In this document: one piece after another, positions 1 through 13,000 of the stretch
Position numbering within the stretch: the first letter of the stretch is position 1
Layout: each line of letters starts with the position of its first letter
From: Tenebrio molitor
Taxonomy: Eukaryota > Arthropoda > Insecta > Coleoptera > Tenebrionidae
DNA: 64,000 nt
NCBI RefSeq assembly: GCF_963966145.1
Contig: NC_091048.1
Span: 22,072,001-22,136,000 of the forward strand
Direction of reading: 5' to 3'
The notes under the pieces: model-generated
The model's input: the letters and a program-made list of their open reading frames with translations, nothing else
Databases searched by the model: none
What the model was told of the DNA's origin: nothing
Translations under genes and position numbers: made by a program

Positions 1-119
1 CGCGTAAAAACACAAACAACGGTAAGATTTAAACAGCTGATCCGTGATCCGTAATCTGCAGTGCGTTCACAATCGACTCTTCAGTGCCAACTTTGAGTGA
101 ATATTTAAATGAACACCCG
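1..119. mobile_element. foldback family A, partial copy at window edge
   Basis: Contains the family core AACAGCTGATCCGTGATCCG and the right inverted arm GTGCGTTCACAATCGACTCT, ending TTTAAATGAACACCCG. Other copies lie at 11931-12143 (variant ends), 20005-20165, 28830-30492 and 35969-36164. The left arm lies outside the window. Confidence 0.7.
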
Positions 120-3100
120 ATACGACAAAATTTTAATTTTTCAGCGGAAATTTTTGTCGTTTCCATGACAACCGTACCAAATGCAAGCTTTCTCGTAAAT
201 GTTTGTTGCAAAGCTGCAATTTAAAAAAAACTCTTTTAATTTGTTTCTGCCGAAACAAATACATCTGAAAATTCTCCCCAGATTTTCTTAAATGTAGCAA
301 ATTACATCTCTTCAAATGAAAATAGTTTAAGGACAGAATTTTTAATAATTATGTGGCATTGACTGTGACAGATGTTAGTCACATCATGATGGTACAAAGA
401 AACAGCAGATTGTAGAGTTATTAATTATTTTCTTGTTATTGTTGCAATTTATATTACAACTGGATTCCTGTTGAGCCAGTTTTGAGTCTTTACGCCTCAA
501 CAATCTCTTCTCGTTGGTTTTCCAACAATACAATTTATTTGGGATTAACATCAAAGAGTTCCTGATTTTTTTTAGGTTTGCCACATGCAATATGATTTCC
601 TTGTCAAAGTTGCGAAAGTATCAATTTAGTGTAGATGCGTTGAAGCAATTTATCTTTTACGAAATGTCTAGATTTGGGCATGTAAAACTAGTTGCTGCAT
701 CTCTGCATCATAAATCATTTTTCCCTGAAGTTTGTACATTTCAAAGATTTTTATTATTTGTGTATTTTACTTTATAAACTTGGTACTCCTCATTAATGTC
801 AATTATATATGAGGACTTGCTCTCGTTAACTTGTACAACGTTAAATAATGTCCTGTTTACATTAAAAGGGTGATTAAAATTTTACAAAATTCAACTCTTC
901 TACTTCAAATAAGAATTTAATCTTCTTAGTCGAGAAAAACTTAATCAAACTTTCTTTACTGTAAACATCCTGTAGGTTTTCTGATATCTTATACAATTAT
1001 CTTCAACCGTCTACTTGGAAAATTGTTATTAATCATACAAATACTTAGAAGAAAATCAGTAAATAATTTTTTTCAGATAAATCATCTTTTATGTGTTTCA
1101 AGCCTTACTTGAAAATACGAGTCAATCCGCCAGTTCATGAATAATTCATATTTCCTCATGAATCTTCTATAAAAGCTTCATTAGAATAATAAACAAAAAA
1201 TTAAATATAAATAAATAAATTGAGACGTTATTGAGATAAATCAAATAATAAATAATCGTGATATACGAACATTGTACGTCACTGTTTTGAGTGGACCATC
1301 TACATCTCAATTAATTTTTCCAAAAACTCTGTAACTCGCCATTTACATCCCAATCTATCACCGCGGTAAGTGTTACTTCAAAGTTATCTCATTTAACGGT
1401 ACATTGTAGTGTGGAAATCAGACGAAGTAAATTTACTTTCCACCTTGAAATTCGAAATGGAAACCCTTTCGTTAACTCAGCAGAATATAAATCAGGGCTA
1501 AGTGCTTTTAGTTCCAGGTTCTACTGAAGCTTGTTCGAGATTGATGAAAATCTCTCTCTCCGAGTGTTTGTGTAAGTCCTAAGCTCGGATTTTTTTTTGT
1601 TTATTGCACAACTCCCATAAAATCTCTTATTTTCAAATCGCCAAACCGCTAATATAACGGACCCATATTCGTCGAGCTTTCCGAATATCTGGATGACAAA
1701 CGATTTTAATTGTTGTTTGCCGAAGTTTTGAACGTTCGTTTTGCAAAAGTTGCCAATTTTTTATTGTGTCATGGTCAGCTCCGTAAAAATTATGGCGCTC
1801 CCAAAACAGGAGGAAAATGAGAAACGTGGAGTGTGGTTGGTGTTGTTTATGGTGAGAGGAAATAAAAAATGAGAAGCCGTGTGCTATTTAATTGGGATTG
1901 AATTTTGCTTTGCGCGGTCACAATCATAATAATTTAAGCAAATTTAAAACAATTTGTATCCAGTCGTGTGATAAAACCAATTTATCAAATCAACTGCGCA
2001 AATTTTAAATGTTAATATAAAATTAATTATTGTTATTAAAACTGTTGGCATAAAATTTGTATGTTATTATTGAGGTCCATTTGCACCAGATTAACAGTCG
2101 TTTCTTGTTTACAGTCGGTGTAACGGCGAGCTTCGAATTGTTTGACATGCGACCGAGTCATGAACGACCATTACGTAAGAAGGTCAAGAGGTGTTCCAAA
2201 GTTGAGCCCTGCAACATTCCGAAATTGAGGCATCATCTCGATTTGTTTCCCACCAATCACGGTACGTCGAAGACTTCCGGCGCTTTCAAGTGAACTCGGC
2301 CAACGTTATCAAATTTACGAGTGGAGATCCGCCATTAAGATCGACCCCGCCGGTTAATATTTGCCGTCATCGTCGGGAATTCTACCTGAATCATCAGCCC
2401 TCGGAGGGCGAAGAAATCGCCACCGAACGGCGCGCAACAGGTCGTGCTTTTACAACCCTTGACGGACGAGCAGTTGGGAAAAAATGAGCGATTTATGGCC
2501 GCAGATCATCTCGCATTACGCCTAAGCGGAGACGACGAGCTTTTATTTATTTTTTGCGCGGTCCGCAAAGCGCTCGATTAGGCGGCCGCTTCTGAAAGCT
2601 CGAATTAGAGTCCTGTCAGCGAGGACGTGGATTTCCATAATCCAGACATGCGGATAGCGCTGGGAGAAATCCTTGGAGTACTGGAAATTATACATGACAT
2701 CCTTGGAGAGTTGGGAGGGATACGATAGAATGTAACAAATTCAACTGGCAGAAGCAGACGCAGAGACCAGTGTTGAACGTTCAATCGGCGTGAGTAGGTT
2801 GTAATGATGAAAGTGGTGGTGGTTTGACAAACGCGTGTTCTTTTCAGACACATTTTCATGCGAGGACGGTACTACTGAAAAGACGAGCCTGCTGTTCTCA
2901 ACGACGACCATCCAGGAACGTTTCTCTTATTTATTAAGTGAGTCGATTTTTTTTTCAATTTTTCACACGAGATACGCTGCAACAATGCGCTTTTTATTTA
3001 CCATGCAGAGGTTATCGGTTCATTCAATTATATTTAATTAACTCGCCAATTAAACGATCGCCTCCAGAGTCAACTCGAAAATTCGAAAAGAAATCCGCAC

Positions 3101-6100
3101 TCCGTAAACTGAAAACTGAAAGGTTTTTTTTCAGTCGAACATATGGTACAGATACATTTTTCCGCGATTAAAAAATTATCTGCACAATTTGATTTGAAAT
3201 AAAAAATCCGGTCAGATTTTGGAATGACGCCCGACGTTTCCATCAGTGGTTGCTGAAATCGTCTGGAGTTTATTATTGTTGCATGGTGCATCTGTGAAAA
3301 TCATTTTTGGAGTTTTGGGAAAATTGGGAAATCGGCGTAAACACGGCGCTATTAAAAACCGTGACGTAGCCGAGAAATTTGTTTGTATAGGGCATTAATC
3401 CGTGTAATGATAAATTGACAATAAAATTGCCGAAGGGTCACGCCATCTGACCGATCTAATCTTGAAGCAGCTTTGATTTAATTCAGGTCAGGTCAGATGA
3501 ATCCTTTATAAGAATCGGGCTCACTTTTATATAATGAGCTACGTAAACAACTTCATCGCTTCGATTCCCATCGAAAACAATCATTCGAGTTGGTTATCTC
3601 CGGAAAAATCCTGAAAATCCCCGGAGTCTCAATTATTTCGCTAATTGCCGACTAATTGGTTGTCTTTAGTGTGACAATCAATTTATATTTTGCGACGTGC
3701 CAGTTTACACTGTAAAAATAAATCGATGGCTTCGGATTTACATAAGTTTTTTTTCGTGTTGGCGGCGTGAAAAGTACAATTTAATTGGTTATTCGGCTAA
3801 TTTAATTGCTCATCAACCAATCGAATTAGAAATTTTAATGCGGGCCGTTTTTCACACTAAATAAATTAGTTCTGTTCGTCTTGTAAATTCTTATCCGAAG
3901 CAAAAAAGGGGATTTATCGGTGATCCTGGGCTAGGACCGCTTTATTGTTTCCTTGCCCTGCCTTACTCTTTTCGTCTTTGTCCCGTTTTATTGTCACATC
4001 GTTAATTTTTATCTGTACTTTCGTTATTTTCTCCGAGTTACTCATAAAGTGATTATTTAAATCGCTCATGATAATCTCTTCATTCTTTACAACTTGTTTT
4101 TTGCGAGCTTGATCGTAAGGATTTTATTTCACGGAGGTGTGGGCGTCGGTGTAATTTTCTCAAATCCAAATCGCATTTTTCCTTTGTTAAAAATTTATTG
4201 ATTTCTACTTTCTTATGCAAATTTCAACAATTTCATTATATGTGCCACTCGAAAATCTATTTACTTGTTCGAAATTGAATGCATATTCGTATTTGTCGCG
4301 AATTTGATTGTCTGTAGCGCACACAAAAAAAAAATATTCCTGAGACAGTAAGTCCTTTGCAGTTGTTTTATGTTGCAAATTTTTTCAACATACTACTAAA
4401 AAAGACTTGAACTACAAAAAATATCAATCAATAGGAATAATGGATTACATATTTAGGAATCTTCCAATTCTTATTTTTTACAACAGAACTCAATATTTTT
4501 TTATCGCTGCATCAAGAAAAATTTTTATAAAGCTCTAAATTTTTTAATACCCAGTTTGTTTGAGCTAGACATGACAAAATTTAAGATTTTGATATCAGTA
4601 CATTTTAAATTTTCTTTGAATTCTCAGTTTGCAAAAAAGTGCAGTTTACAAAAATGTTTTTTTTTTTGCAATGACTGCCCACCTCACATAATGACAAGAA
4701 CTGACGTTAATAATCGACGTCTGGTGGTCAACGACAAATAGCTGAAATGATAGTCTTTTCATGCGAGATTGCAGGAGTAGTATTGAGAATCTCGTCATGC
4801 AACAGTTGATTATTTGTGTGTATTCAAAATCGCAACAAGAGAACTATTGCGATACGACCGTATATTACTGTAATTCATAAATTGCCAACCAATTGATTAT
4901 TTGAGCGTCTACATAGACCATTGACATTAATGAACAAATTGCGTGATTTGGACCTGTATTTAATCATCCGATGTATTCAGCGGAGTTGTCCCTCAGCGAT
5001 TTTAATTATTTTCAAACCTAAAAAAACTCCACCGACACGTCAACAGTCGTGTCGAGCGCCGGAAAACGGTATTATTTATTTAAAAACGCGTTTTCCACTC
5101 ACCGTTTCAATTCTAATTACCGTAATGCAAAATGAAGTGCTCTTTGATGGAGTTTTTTTGTTGTCTGGATCGGACGCGACGAAAACTCGACTCTTTCGGG
5201 GAAAACTTCTGCAACCCAACTTACGCACTCCAGTCCTGTCGGTGCGCGACGAAAATAACTTCCGAAGTTACGTGCATTATCCTTAGCAAAATGCTCGAGA
5301 GCAGGAACGTAAGATTGTCGCTTATTTGTTTTGACGTAAATTGTCGAGAGCGTCTTCATGATGGAGTGGGTGCTAGAGATTAATTTCAGGAAGAGGCGAA
5401 TCAAGTTCGAGGAAGAGTCGGAATGTCCAGTTGGAAATTAGCACGAAGCGCGGTGTCGGATTTATTGGGGTTTGAGTTGAAAAAATCTGTTTTTTCAGGT
5501 TGTTTACCTTTGTGAAATTCGCTGCTGGTCTCGTTGTGCCAACTCACGTTGTTTAATACACACACACGGGATGAAATTATTATTTAGCGGCGGCGTAGAC
5601 AAATACTACCGAAAAGTTCTTGTTTGGGAGTTGAACCGACGACCTCCGATATTAAGTGCCACCTTTTAATCGAAACGAGATTACAGGGAGCGAAGATGAA
5701 TCAGCTTTGTGAAAAATTTTATGTGGCGAGAACAAAGAATCGGATTTTGTTCAGTCATCCTATATGAAATGCGTTACTTTGTAATTTCACATATAAAATT
5801 ATATTTCGGAAAAAATCGACGCAAAAAATTTCGTATTAAACAGTGGTCAGCAGGCTTTTTTTAGGATTAAAACGTACTTAATTCGTTCATTATAGCGATG
5901 GACAATAAACGGCGACTTTTTCGTAGCGTCGGAATTATAAAAAATATGTTGAAAGAAAAAAGTATAATAATTGTGGGAAAGTCAATCTAATGAAACAAAT
6001 TTAATTTTCATAAAATATTTGTATTTTTGTTTTTCAAGATACTAATCATTCAATAATTTTATTAAAACAAACGTTCTACGACTTTATTCCTTTATTTGCC

Positions 6101-6305
6101 CTCCGGGCTTTCGGATTCTTGATTACAAACATAAAAATAACAATTCCAAAAATTAACATTTTTTTCTATCTCCCATTCCTTTCTTTTTCTATTCTTTCCT
6201 TCGCTCTTCATTCAGTATTTCTCTCCGTTCCTTTCTTTCCCTCACTCACTCTCTCTCTCTCTCTCTCTCTCATTTCGCATTCATTCTTTCTGCACCTTCT
6301 TTCCT
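120..6305. other. no gene recognised
   Basis: AT-rich with short, unsupported ORFs. A more GC-rich patch (about 2100-2880) has short open frames bounded by splice-like signals but no recognisable protein. It could be regulatory sequence or an unseen 5' UTR. Confidence 0.5.
6249..6271. repeat. (CT)n microsatellite
   Basis: Uninterrupted CT dinucleotides inside the pyrimidine-rich strand of the retrotransposon relic; it interrupts the relic's minus-strand (GA-rich) reading frame. Confidence 0.85.
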
Positions 6306-6743
6306 CTCCATCATTTTTCCTTCTTTTGCACTCTCTCTCCCCAGGTACTCCGGAATTTCCTCCGTCATACACCTCTCATAGTTCTTGTTGTATCTGGTTC
6401 CTTTGATTCTCTCCCTTCTTTCTTGCTTGTCCGTGTCTTTGTCCCTTTCGTTCAGCACTACATTCATCCATCTTCATTTTGCTCTCAATCTTTCCACTTG
6501 TTCACTGGCATACCCGTTCCTCCGGTAATACTTCTATCTCTCCTTCTCATCCGCGTTCTTTTCTCTCCAGCATTCCTTTAGTATCCTGCACTCTTTCCTT
6601 CCATCCATTTTGTCTTCAAACTTTGCCGCTCTCTTTCCCGCTTTCACTCTCAGCCTATTCCTTTCCTCACTATGTAACCTAGCGTTTCTCTATCCCCTCC
6701 TAGTATATACCCTTCTCAAATATTTTTCTTGCACTTTCTCTAC
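6306..6743 (-). pseudogene. non-LTR retrotransposon ORF2 C-terminal relic
   Basis: One minus-strand frame runs 146 codons with three internal stops. It reads VEKVQEKYLRRV, then LRVKAGKRAAKFEDKMDG, KECWREKN, ERDKDTDKQERRERIK and RCMTEEIPEYLGRESAKEGK. This is the segment downstream of the reverse transcriptase in LINEs that are abundant in insect genomes (R1/Jockey-like, clade uncertain). After MME the expected continuation is lost, so the copy is truncated and mutated at both ends. The purine-rich coding strand explains the conspicuous pyrimidine bias of the plus strand from about 6120 to 6780. Confidence 0.7.
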
Positions 6744-7401
6744 CTCTTCTTGTTCCTTCTATCCCCAGATCACAAACATTCTATGTTTTCTAATTTATTT
6801 CAGGAACACAACACAAATTTTAAAACTCCAAAACTACAATTTCAAAATTTTTTGGGAAACATGATGTCTACTATTCCTTCCTGTTGTTCCCTGCTAAAAT
6901 GACAATCATTGCAAACTATATTTAACAAATACATATATTTAATCAAAATAAGAACCATAGACTACAATACACATCTGCCAACGAGCTCTAAGTTTCTTTA
7001 GTCGTTTTTGGTAGAAATCTGCTGATCTGCAAGAAATGCGTTTGCCTCAGCAAAACATTTTTTTTTCTTTGGGGAAGCAATTCGGATATTTGAAAAAATG
7101 GTAATGAATGGGTGACAAATCTGGTATGGTGGATGTAGTCGAGTTTCATGTTCTAACTGGTTCAATTTTCGGACGTTGACGTGCGGGTCCTTTTCTACTG
7201 ACCAACGCAAGCTGCAGCTTGGTAAATTTTTGACACACAATAACTGTGGGCTGTTAGACTTTTGTCAAAATTATAGTACATTATCTCTGTTGAAACCTAT
7301 CAAACTATTTGTCTTCATTCCTTCCTTCTGGTGGTTTTTTTGGTTTTGGGTGAAACTTGAGCCATTGATCTCCAACCATGTGCTGATCGTTTACTGCTAT
7401 A
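6744..7401. other. no gene recognised
   Basis: AT-rich sequence between the LINE relic and a MITE. The short minus-strand ORF at 6998-7240 has no recognisable domain. Confidence 0.4.
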
Positions 7402-7636
7402 GAGGTCTTGGATTTTCTCATGGACTATGACTCATATCGGTCTCAAGTAGGCGCCACAAACTGACCGGAAAACATCGTCATTCGTTACGTTACTTTCGTC
7501 TCTCTCTCGTTTATGTATTTGAATTTGAAAGTAGTCGATGTTTTCAATTTTCATTTACAGATTTTTAACTGGTTTATCGCTCCGCCTTCGCGCAGATATT
7601 TCCAAGGTCACAGTCCATGAGAGAATCAAACACCTC
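7402..7636. mobile_element. TA-flanked MITE, family N, copy 1
   Basis: Flanked by TA (7400-7401 and 7637-7638). Inverted ends GAGGTCTTGGATTTTCTCAT and, on the right, ATGAGAGAATCAAACACCTC. The right half holds TTTATCGCTCCGCCTTCGCG, shared with the copy at 45196-45391. No ORF; non-autonomous. Confidence 0.75.
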
Positions 7637-7638
7637 TA

Positions 7639-9926
7639 ATAGAAAACCTATCTTTTGCCACCCATAATATTTTTTTCCAAAAAAGGATAATTTCGGTGTC
7701 GCAAAAGAAGTGCATCTTTTTTCTCTTTCCAATATTACTACAAATTCGTCTACAGTTATTCGACGGTTAGTAATCCACCATGGTCTTTAAAATGTCATTC
7801 TCATAAACTTGTTGGTGGATGATTGATAATAATTTTAAAACAACCCAATACATTAGATAACCCAAAAAACAAACGTCTGTTATGCCAACTCTCTTTTAGA
7901 TTCAGATCCGAATGCCTATATCCAGGTTTTATCATGTTTTAGACCACTTTAGAGGCACCTTTTTTGTATTTGTTCAAAGTTTCTTTACATCATTTGACAT
8001 ATTGCTGTATTTGAACATCTGTTAAAACATGGAGATTTTTTTACATTTTACAAATGGCAAGTGGTCGTGCTTGTTGTTATTCCGATGCATAAGTTACCTT
8101 TTTATTATCTTCAATCATTCTTCAAACAGCGCCTATATTTTTTTAGTAACAGCAGAAATTGGTCTTCTTTCATACTAATCATCGCAGGTGAACCCCATTC
8201 AAGATTAAATTGTGCTACTCGTACTTCCTTCAGAAGGTGCTTCATTGCCAAAACAGAGCGGAGACCTTCGATGCATTATTTTTGTCCGGGACAACTTTTA
8301 TATAAATTGTTGATTTTTTTTTTTTAAATGCATTTTAAGTCATTTTACTTTGCAGTCACCAGTTTGCGGAAATTTTCGTCGCGACCCACGCAATGTACCG
8401 AGTAATTTGACTTAATTTGGAGCCACAGGAGAAGGTATTTTGAAAGTCAACAAATCGAATTGGTATAAACTCGTTATTGATGGTGCTTGAAATATGAGAA
8501 TTCGATGGCATTGCATTGCGAAGGCCAAAACGGTAACCATGAATTATTCTCAGCAATAAAAAATTGTGTGCTAATTACCATACAGTAGATTCACTTTCCT
8601 GCAGCGGCATTCGAAAAATTGGCCACAATTTTGCACGTATTTTGGTGACGCAATAAACTGGTTTAGTGTTAGCAATTTTCTATTGGCACTTCACGATTTT
8701 CGACTTTCATCTGATAACTGTGAAGGTGACTGGGGCAGTGTATTTTTCGGCGGAGCACACTTTACCTCTCGTCATTCGTTCAATTTTCGACAAGTTATTA
8801 ACCGAAACGGACTCAAGGATCGTTAATGCGGCGTTATCCTTGGCTTTTAATCCTACTAACAAGTCGGGGTCCGAACTAGTCGGACAATTAACGGCGGCTC
8901 TGGTTAGTCGGGCAATTATTGCATTGTACTGTAAAAGTTGAAATGTTGTCGAAGAAAGTCGAACGGGCCTCGTGCGCTTTTAAGTTGGTAATTTTCAACA
9001 TCACACGTCGGCTGTGTTTATTGAAGCAAAGTGTTATGACTAGAATTGCGTAAGGTTACAAAATTGTATGTGTAACGTGAGGCTATAATTTAGTCTGCAA
9101 AGAAATCCAATAAACATGTTGTACATCTCTATTAGCGCGTCTTATATCTTCAAACAATGCTAAAACCGGCGGACTAGAAGTGCAGCTTTGACGGAAAGTG
9201 GGACGTCGGTGCAGATCTCGTCCAGCTGGAAGGGGAAGTGCCGATGAGCGGCGGTGCTGAAGACGGACGTCTCGAAACGTACGGCTCGCACCGACGAACA
9301 AACATGCATGTAATTAGAACGATGGACAGATAGACGGACAGAGTCAGTAATGGCAATGTACAAAGTCATAATGCTAATGAAAACGAGCAATATAAATCAT
9401 TTCGAGCTAGATATATGCATTACGCAACCTACTGGCCAGATATGTAGTTTTCAACTCCTCAGCCAGCTATGATTTATTGAAGCGACCGAATTTTTTCAGT
9501 GGAGGCCAGACTTAATCCATCAAGCGGACGCGAAACGTATCCAGACAGGATCGAGGGAGATTTAAACTGATAATTAAATTCCGACTGCAACGAGCCGTTA
9601 AAGAACCAATTTCTGTTTGCTCTTAGGCTAATTTATTTTTTGCATTGTTGGTGCGTTCTCGTTACCCAGTTGTACATAACACTTAAACAGATCGTAAAAG
9701 TTATCATCGTTCAAGATTCAAATATTTACCTCTCTACTCAATAAAACCGCGACGCAACAGACTCGAAAAAAATTGAGTATTAATATTTATAATAATCGCT
9801 GTTTATACACACTCGCGGCTGCTCATTTCGCGGTAATTTACGTTCGTTTTCTATCGGGAAATTTTTTATTTACCTCCTTTGCATAAATCGCGAAAAGTGG
9901 AATAACAAATAGTCGTGTTTGCAGGT
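7639..9926. other. cv-2 upstream region, no gene recognised
   Basis: Presumed promoter or 5' UTR region of cv-2. A GC-richer block at 9150-9310 is open in two minus-strand frames but shows no domain; it may be a 5' UTR exon or regulatory DNA. No clear core promoter can be assigned. Confidence 0.35.
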
Positions 9927-10020
9927 ATGGAGAAGAGGTTGAGGTTCATCAGACTGGCTAGTTTCGTGGTGGTCGTGGGGATTTGCAAACTGACAGAAGC
10001 CTACTACACGAATCCTCTGG
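9927..10020 (+). CDS. cv-2: cv-2 exon 1: signal peptide
   Basis: Encodes 31 codons plus one base. MEKRLRFIR is a basic n-region, LASFVVVVGICKL a hydrophobic core, and TEA a plausible cleavage site after residue 25. The donor after 10020 is GTAAGT, phase 1. The ATG at 9927 is preceded by TTTGCAG ending at 9924, which looks like an acceptor, so transcription probably begins in an unseen upstream exon. The in-frame codons just upstream (from 9915) are not initiated by ATG and would fall in that putative intron. Confidence 0.85.
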
Positions 10021-13000
10021 GTAAGTTTTTCTCTATCTTCAAAAATTGTGTTATCTTGTTGTGTACAATTAAATGGATTGTTGAAAGTGCTCCGCTGTAA
10101 CTGTCTGCGTAAATTTCACGATAAAAGGTCACAAAGGTTATCGGCGCTCGACGAAATCATTTTTAATTACGTTATTGTGTGTGAAGAACTGACCAATTGG
10201 TCAACATCATACGATCCAAAATTGAAAACTACTCCAAATTCGAAGACGTATCGACAAAAAATTAGTATCCATGTTGTGCGTCTGTGAACACATCAGACTT
10301 TTGTATCACGTTTTTGCGATAACTGTCAGACATAATATTGAGACGTGTGAACTTCTGGTGCAAGTTTCAGACAAAAATCGCCAAACAACTTAATCGTCTT
10401 TCTATTTTTGTGCAAGAGCTTTGGTGAATGATTTTTGTTATTCGAGATAAATCTTCGACACTTGTCGCACGTAGCGAACGGACGAGAAGTAAACTGGTTT
10501 CGTAAATTTTCATTATAAATCGTCGCAATTTTAGTTGATATCGTTTCCTTGATAACTTTCAATATCTTCGATTCTTTATCAAGCTTCCATCGTCTAGTTC
10601 CCGATCCAGTAATGTCAGGCTCTCCAAATAAATGATGCGGTTTATTGCCTGAAAGACTGAACAACTGTGTATAGAGTTCCTTAGTCTATCCACTTTTCAT
10701 TAAATAGGGGCTATTTACAAGAGAATTTATTGGAATTGTTGGGGTTGTCACTGTTTAAGCACCGTTATTGTTAATAAATTAATTTTGAAATTGTCGCAAA
10801 AGAAGTTTTGGTCCACGCAGTGTATTAATCAAAACAGTTATGTATGAAAGGAATATCGAACAATAAGTAACGGGCCTTCAAATAAATTTATATTTAGAGC
10901 AACCTATGGAAATTCAATTGTTTACAACATTTTTCCAACGTAGAAAATGACACAAGAAAGGCCTGACATTTTAACGAAATAAAATTAGGTTAGAAAATAT
11001 TGAAAATATTACTTTACACTGTTAAAAGAATTAGAATGTCTCCTACGCCTACTCTAAATATATATTTATTTGAAGGCGCGATATCATCAAGTTCTCGTTC
11101 AAATGTAATCTAATTAATGTAAATCAAAATAAATGCTGTCTTAGACTTGGTCGAGATATTTGAAGTCAGATTTGAAGTAAGTGGATACTTCGATTTAGAA
11201 ATTTACTTCCTTGTAATTGCAACTGTAAACATTTCAATTTGATGCTTCTTTTAATGAGGTGGTTAAAGAATAACAGGGTTGGTTGATCAATAGTGTTAAG
11301 TAGAGTCTTAAACTTCAAGCAAAGTAATGACTAAGGAAGTTTTCCGATACTACAAGGGTTGTTCATCGTTTATTGTTCCCGCTGTAGAAAATGTTGACTG
11401 AGTGAAAAATGACAAATGTGTTTACGGTAGATGAATCACGTTGTAATGTAGGTATAGTCATGGTTAGATAGTGTAGAAAAAATAGTACTATTGCGGGCAA
11501 AAAAGTGGGACATCATATTTCTGTCAGTTTTGAAAAATTCGATGTAGTTCAAGCTTTATTGTCATTTTTTGACACTATTCCAGCTGACAGTTTAAAAAGT
11601 TATTTTATACTCCTATTTTCCTTTTTCAAATGCCCTCTTCTTTTGATAAAGGTAGATTTTGATTGGAACTTTGCATTAAATAAATATTCACTACGTGCTT
11701 GCTTACAATCATTCCCTACAACCTACAATACTTAATGACAACGTCAATCAATTCAAAGTAAGGTTAGAATCAGGTAAGGGCTATTTCACATTAAAAGTCA
11801 AGACAATGACGTTGATGTCCCACTTTTTTTGCCCGCAATAGTAAAATAAATTAAATTTACAAATGACCTCAGCTATCAATGACCGGGATTTAGATAAATT
11901 TCTTGAATGAATTACTTGTCATTATCAATATAAAGGATGTTTTTTAAAATTTGGCATCGAAGTTGGCGTTGAAGCGTCGATTGTGAACGCACCACCGGAT
12001 TACAGCTCTGATCAGCTGTTTAAATTTAACCTCACTTTTTGTGTGTTTTTAATATGCACTTTGAAAAATCAGTGTTTTTAAGACCAGTGGTTCATTCACA
12101 ATCGACTGACCAACGCCAACTTCGACGCCAAAAATATCCTTTATAATGGAGACACAGGGGTTCATCGCTTTCTCGATTCCACCACGTCAGGTCAGGTCAG
12201 GTATTATTTATTTCCAAAATCAAAAGAGTAGGACGATGAAGGAGGTTAGTGGCAGTGAATGAGACAGCCATTTTTTTCGGGCATTAAACCAGTATCGATA
12301 AAATAAATGGTGCCTCAAGTGCATATGGGCAAGGGACATGTCGAGAAGTAGAAAATTTTGCAGTAAAATTTTCTATGTCGGAATAATAAACGATGAGTCA
12401 CCCTTGTATTGCACTTATTTTGAGGGAACATCCATTATTATTCAATTAATATAATGTAATAAGTTCGCAGAACCTATTAGCCTAATGAAACGAAATTCAG
12501 AATTAGACATAATAAACTGAACCATAATGTATAGGGATGAGATAGCACACAAATGCACTCGCTCACTGTGTTTAATTTGTTATTTTTATTTGATCTACAG
12601 GTGTTTCAAAACTGCGTCCAAAACTTGACAGAAGATGATAAAATATGCCTTACTGAATAATAAATTGTAAAATTTTTGGCGATAGTTTTGGAACACGCTG
12701 TATATTTTTAACGATTGAAAAAATGTTTAATTTTTTACATGTCGAACACTTTAATAGTGACCCAAACATGTCCCGAGATAAAAAAAATGTGTTATCAAGA
12801 CATTATCGTCACTGAAGTCAAGGGAATTTACATCTCATGTGCGATAAAATAGTTGTGGTTTTTATTATTTGCACAATAATCAAAGTATTAACAGCACAGA
12901 GATCAAGTATGTATATTGATTTAGACGACGAGATTTTATTGTTAGACAAGGTCAGCACTGGTCTCTTTAGTTTAGATGATCCTAGCTTGGGTATGTAATA

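Noticed and set aside
5605..5690. tRNA-like string on the minus strand (GGTTCAACTCCC preceded by TGGCACTTAA)
   Set aside because: The T-stem does not pair properly and the A-box to B-box distance is too short; at best a tRNA-derived fragment.
9083..9390. Overlapping minus-strand ORFs just upstream of cv-2
   Set aside because: Two frames are open at once without a domain; more likely a GC-rich regulatory or UTR segment.
10326..10664. 112-codon minus-strand ORF
   Set aside because: No recognisable motif, signal peptide or splice context; treated as chance.
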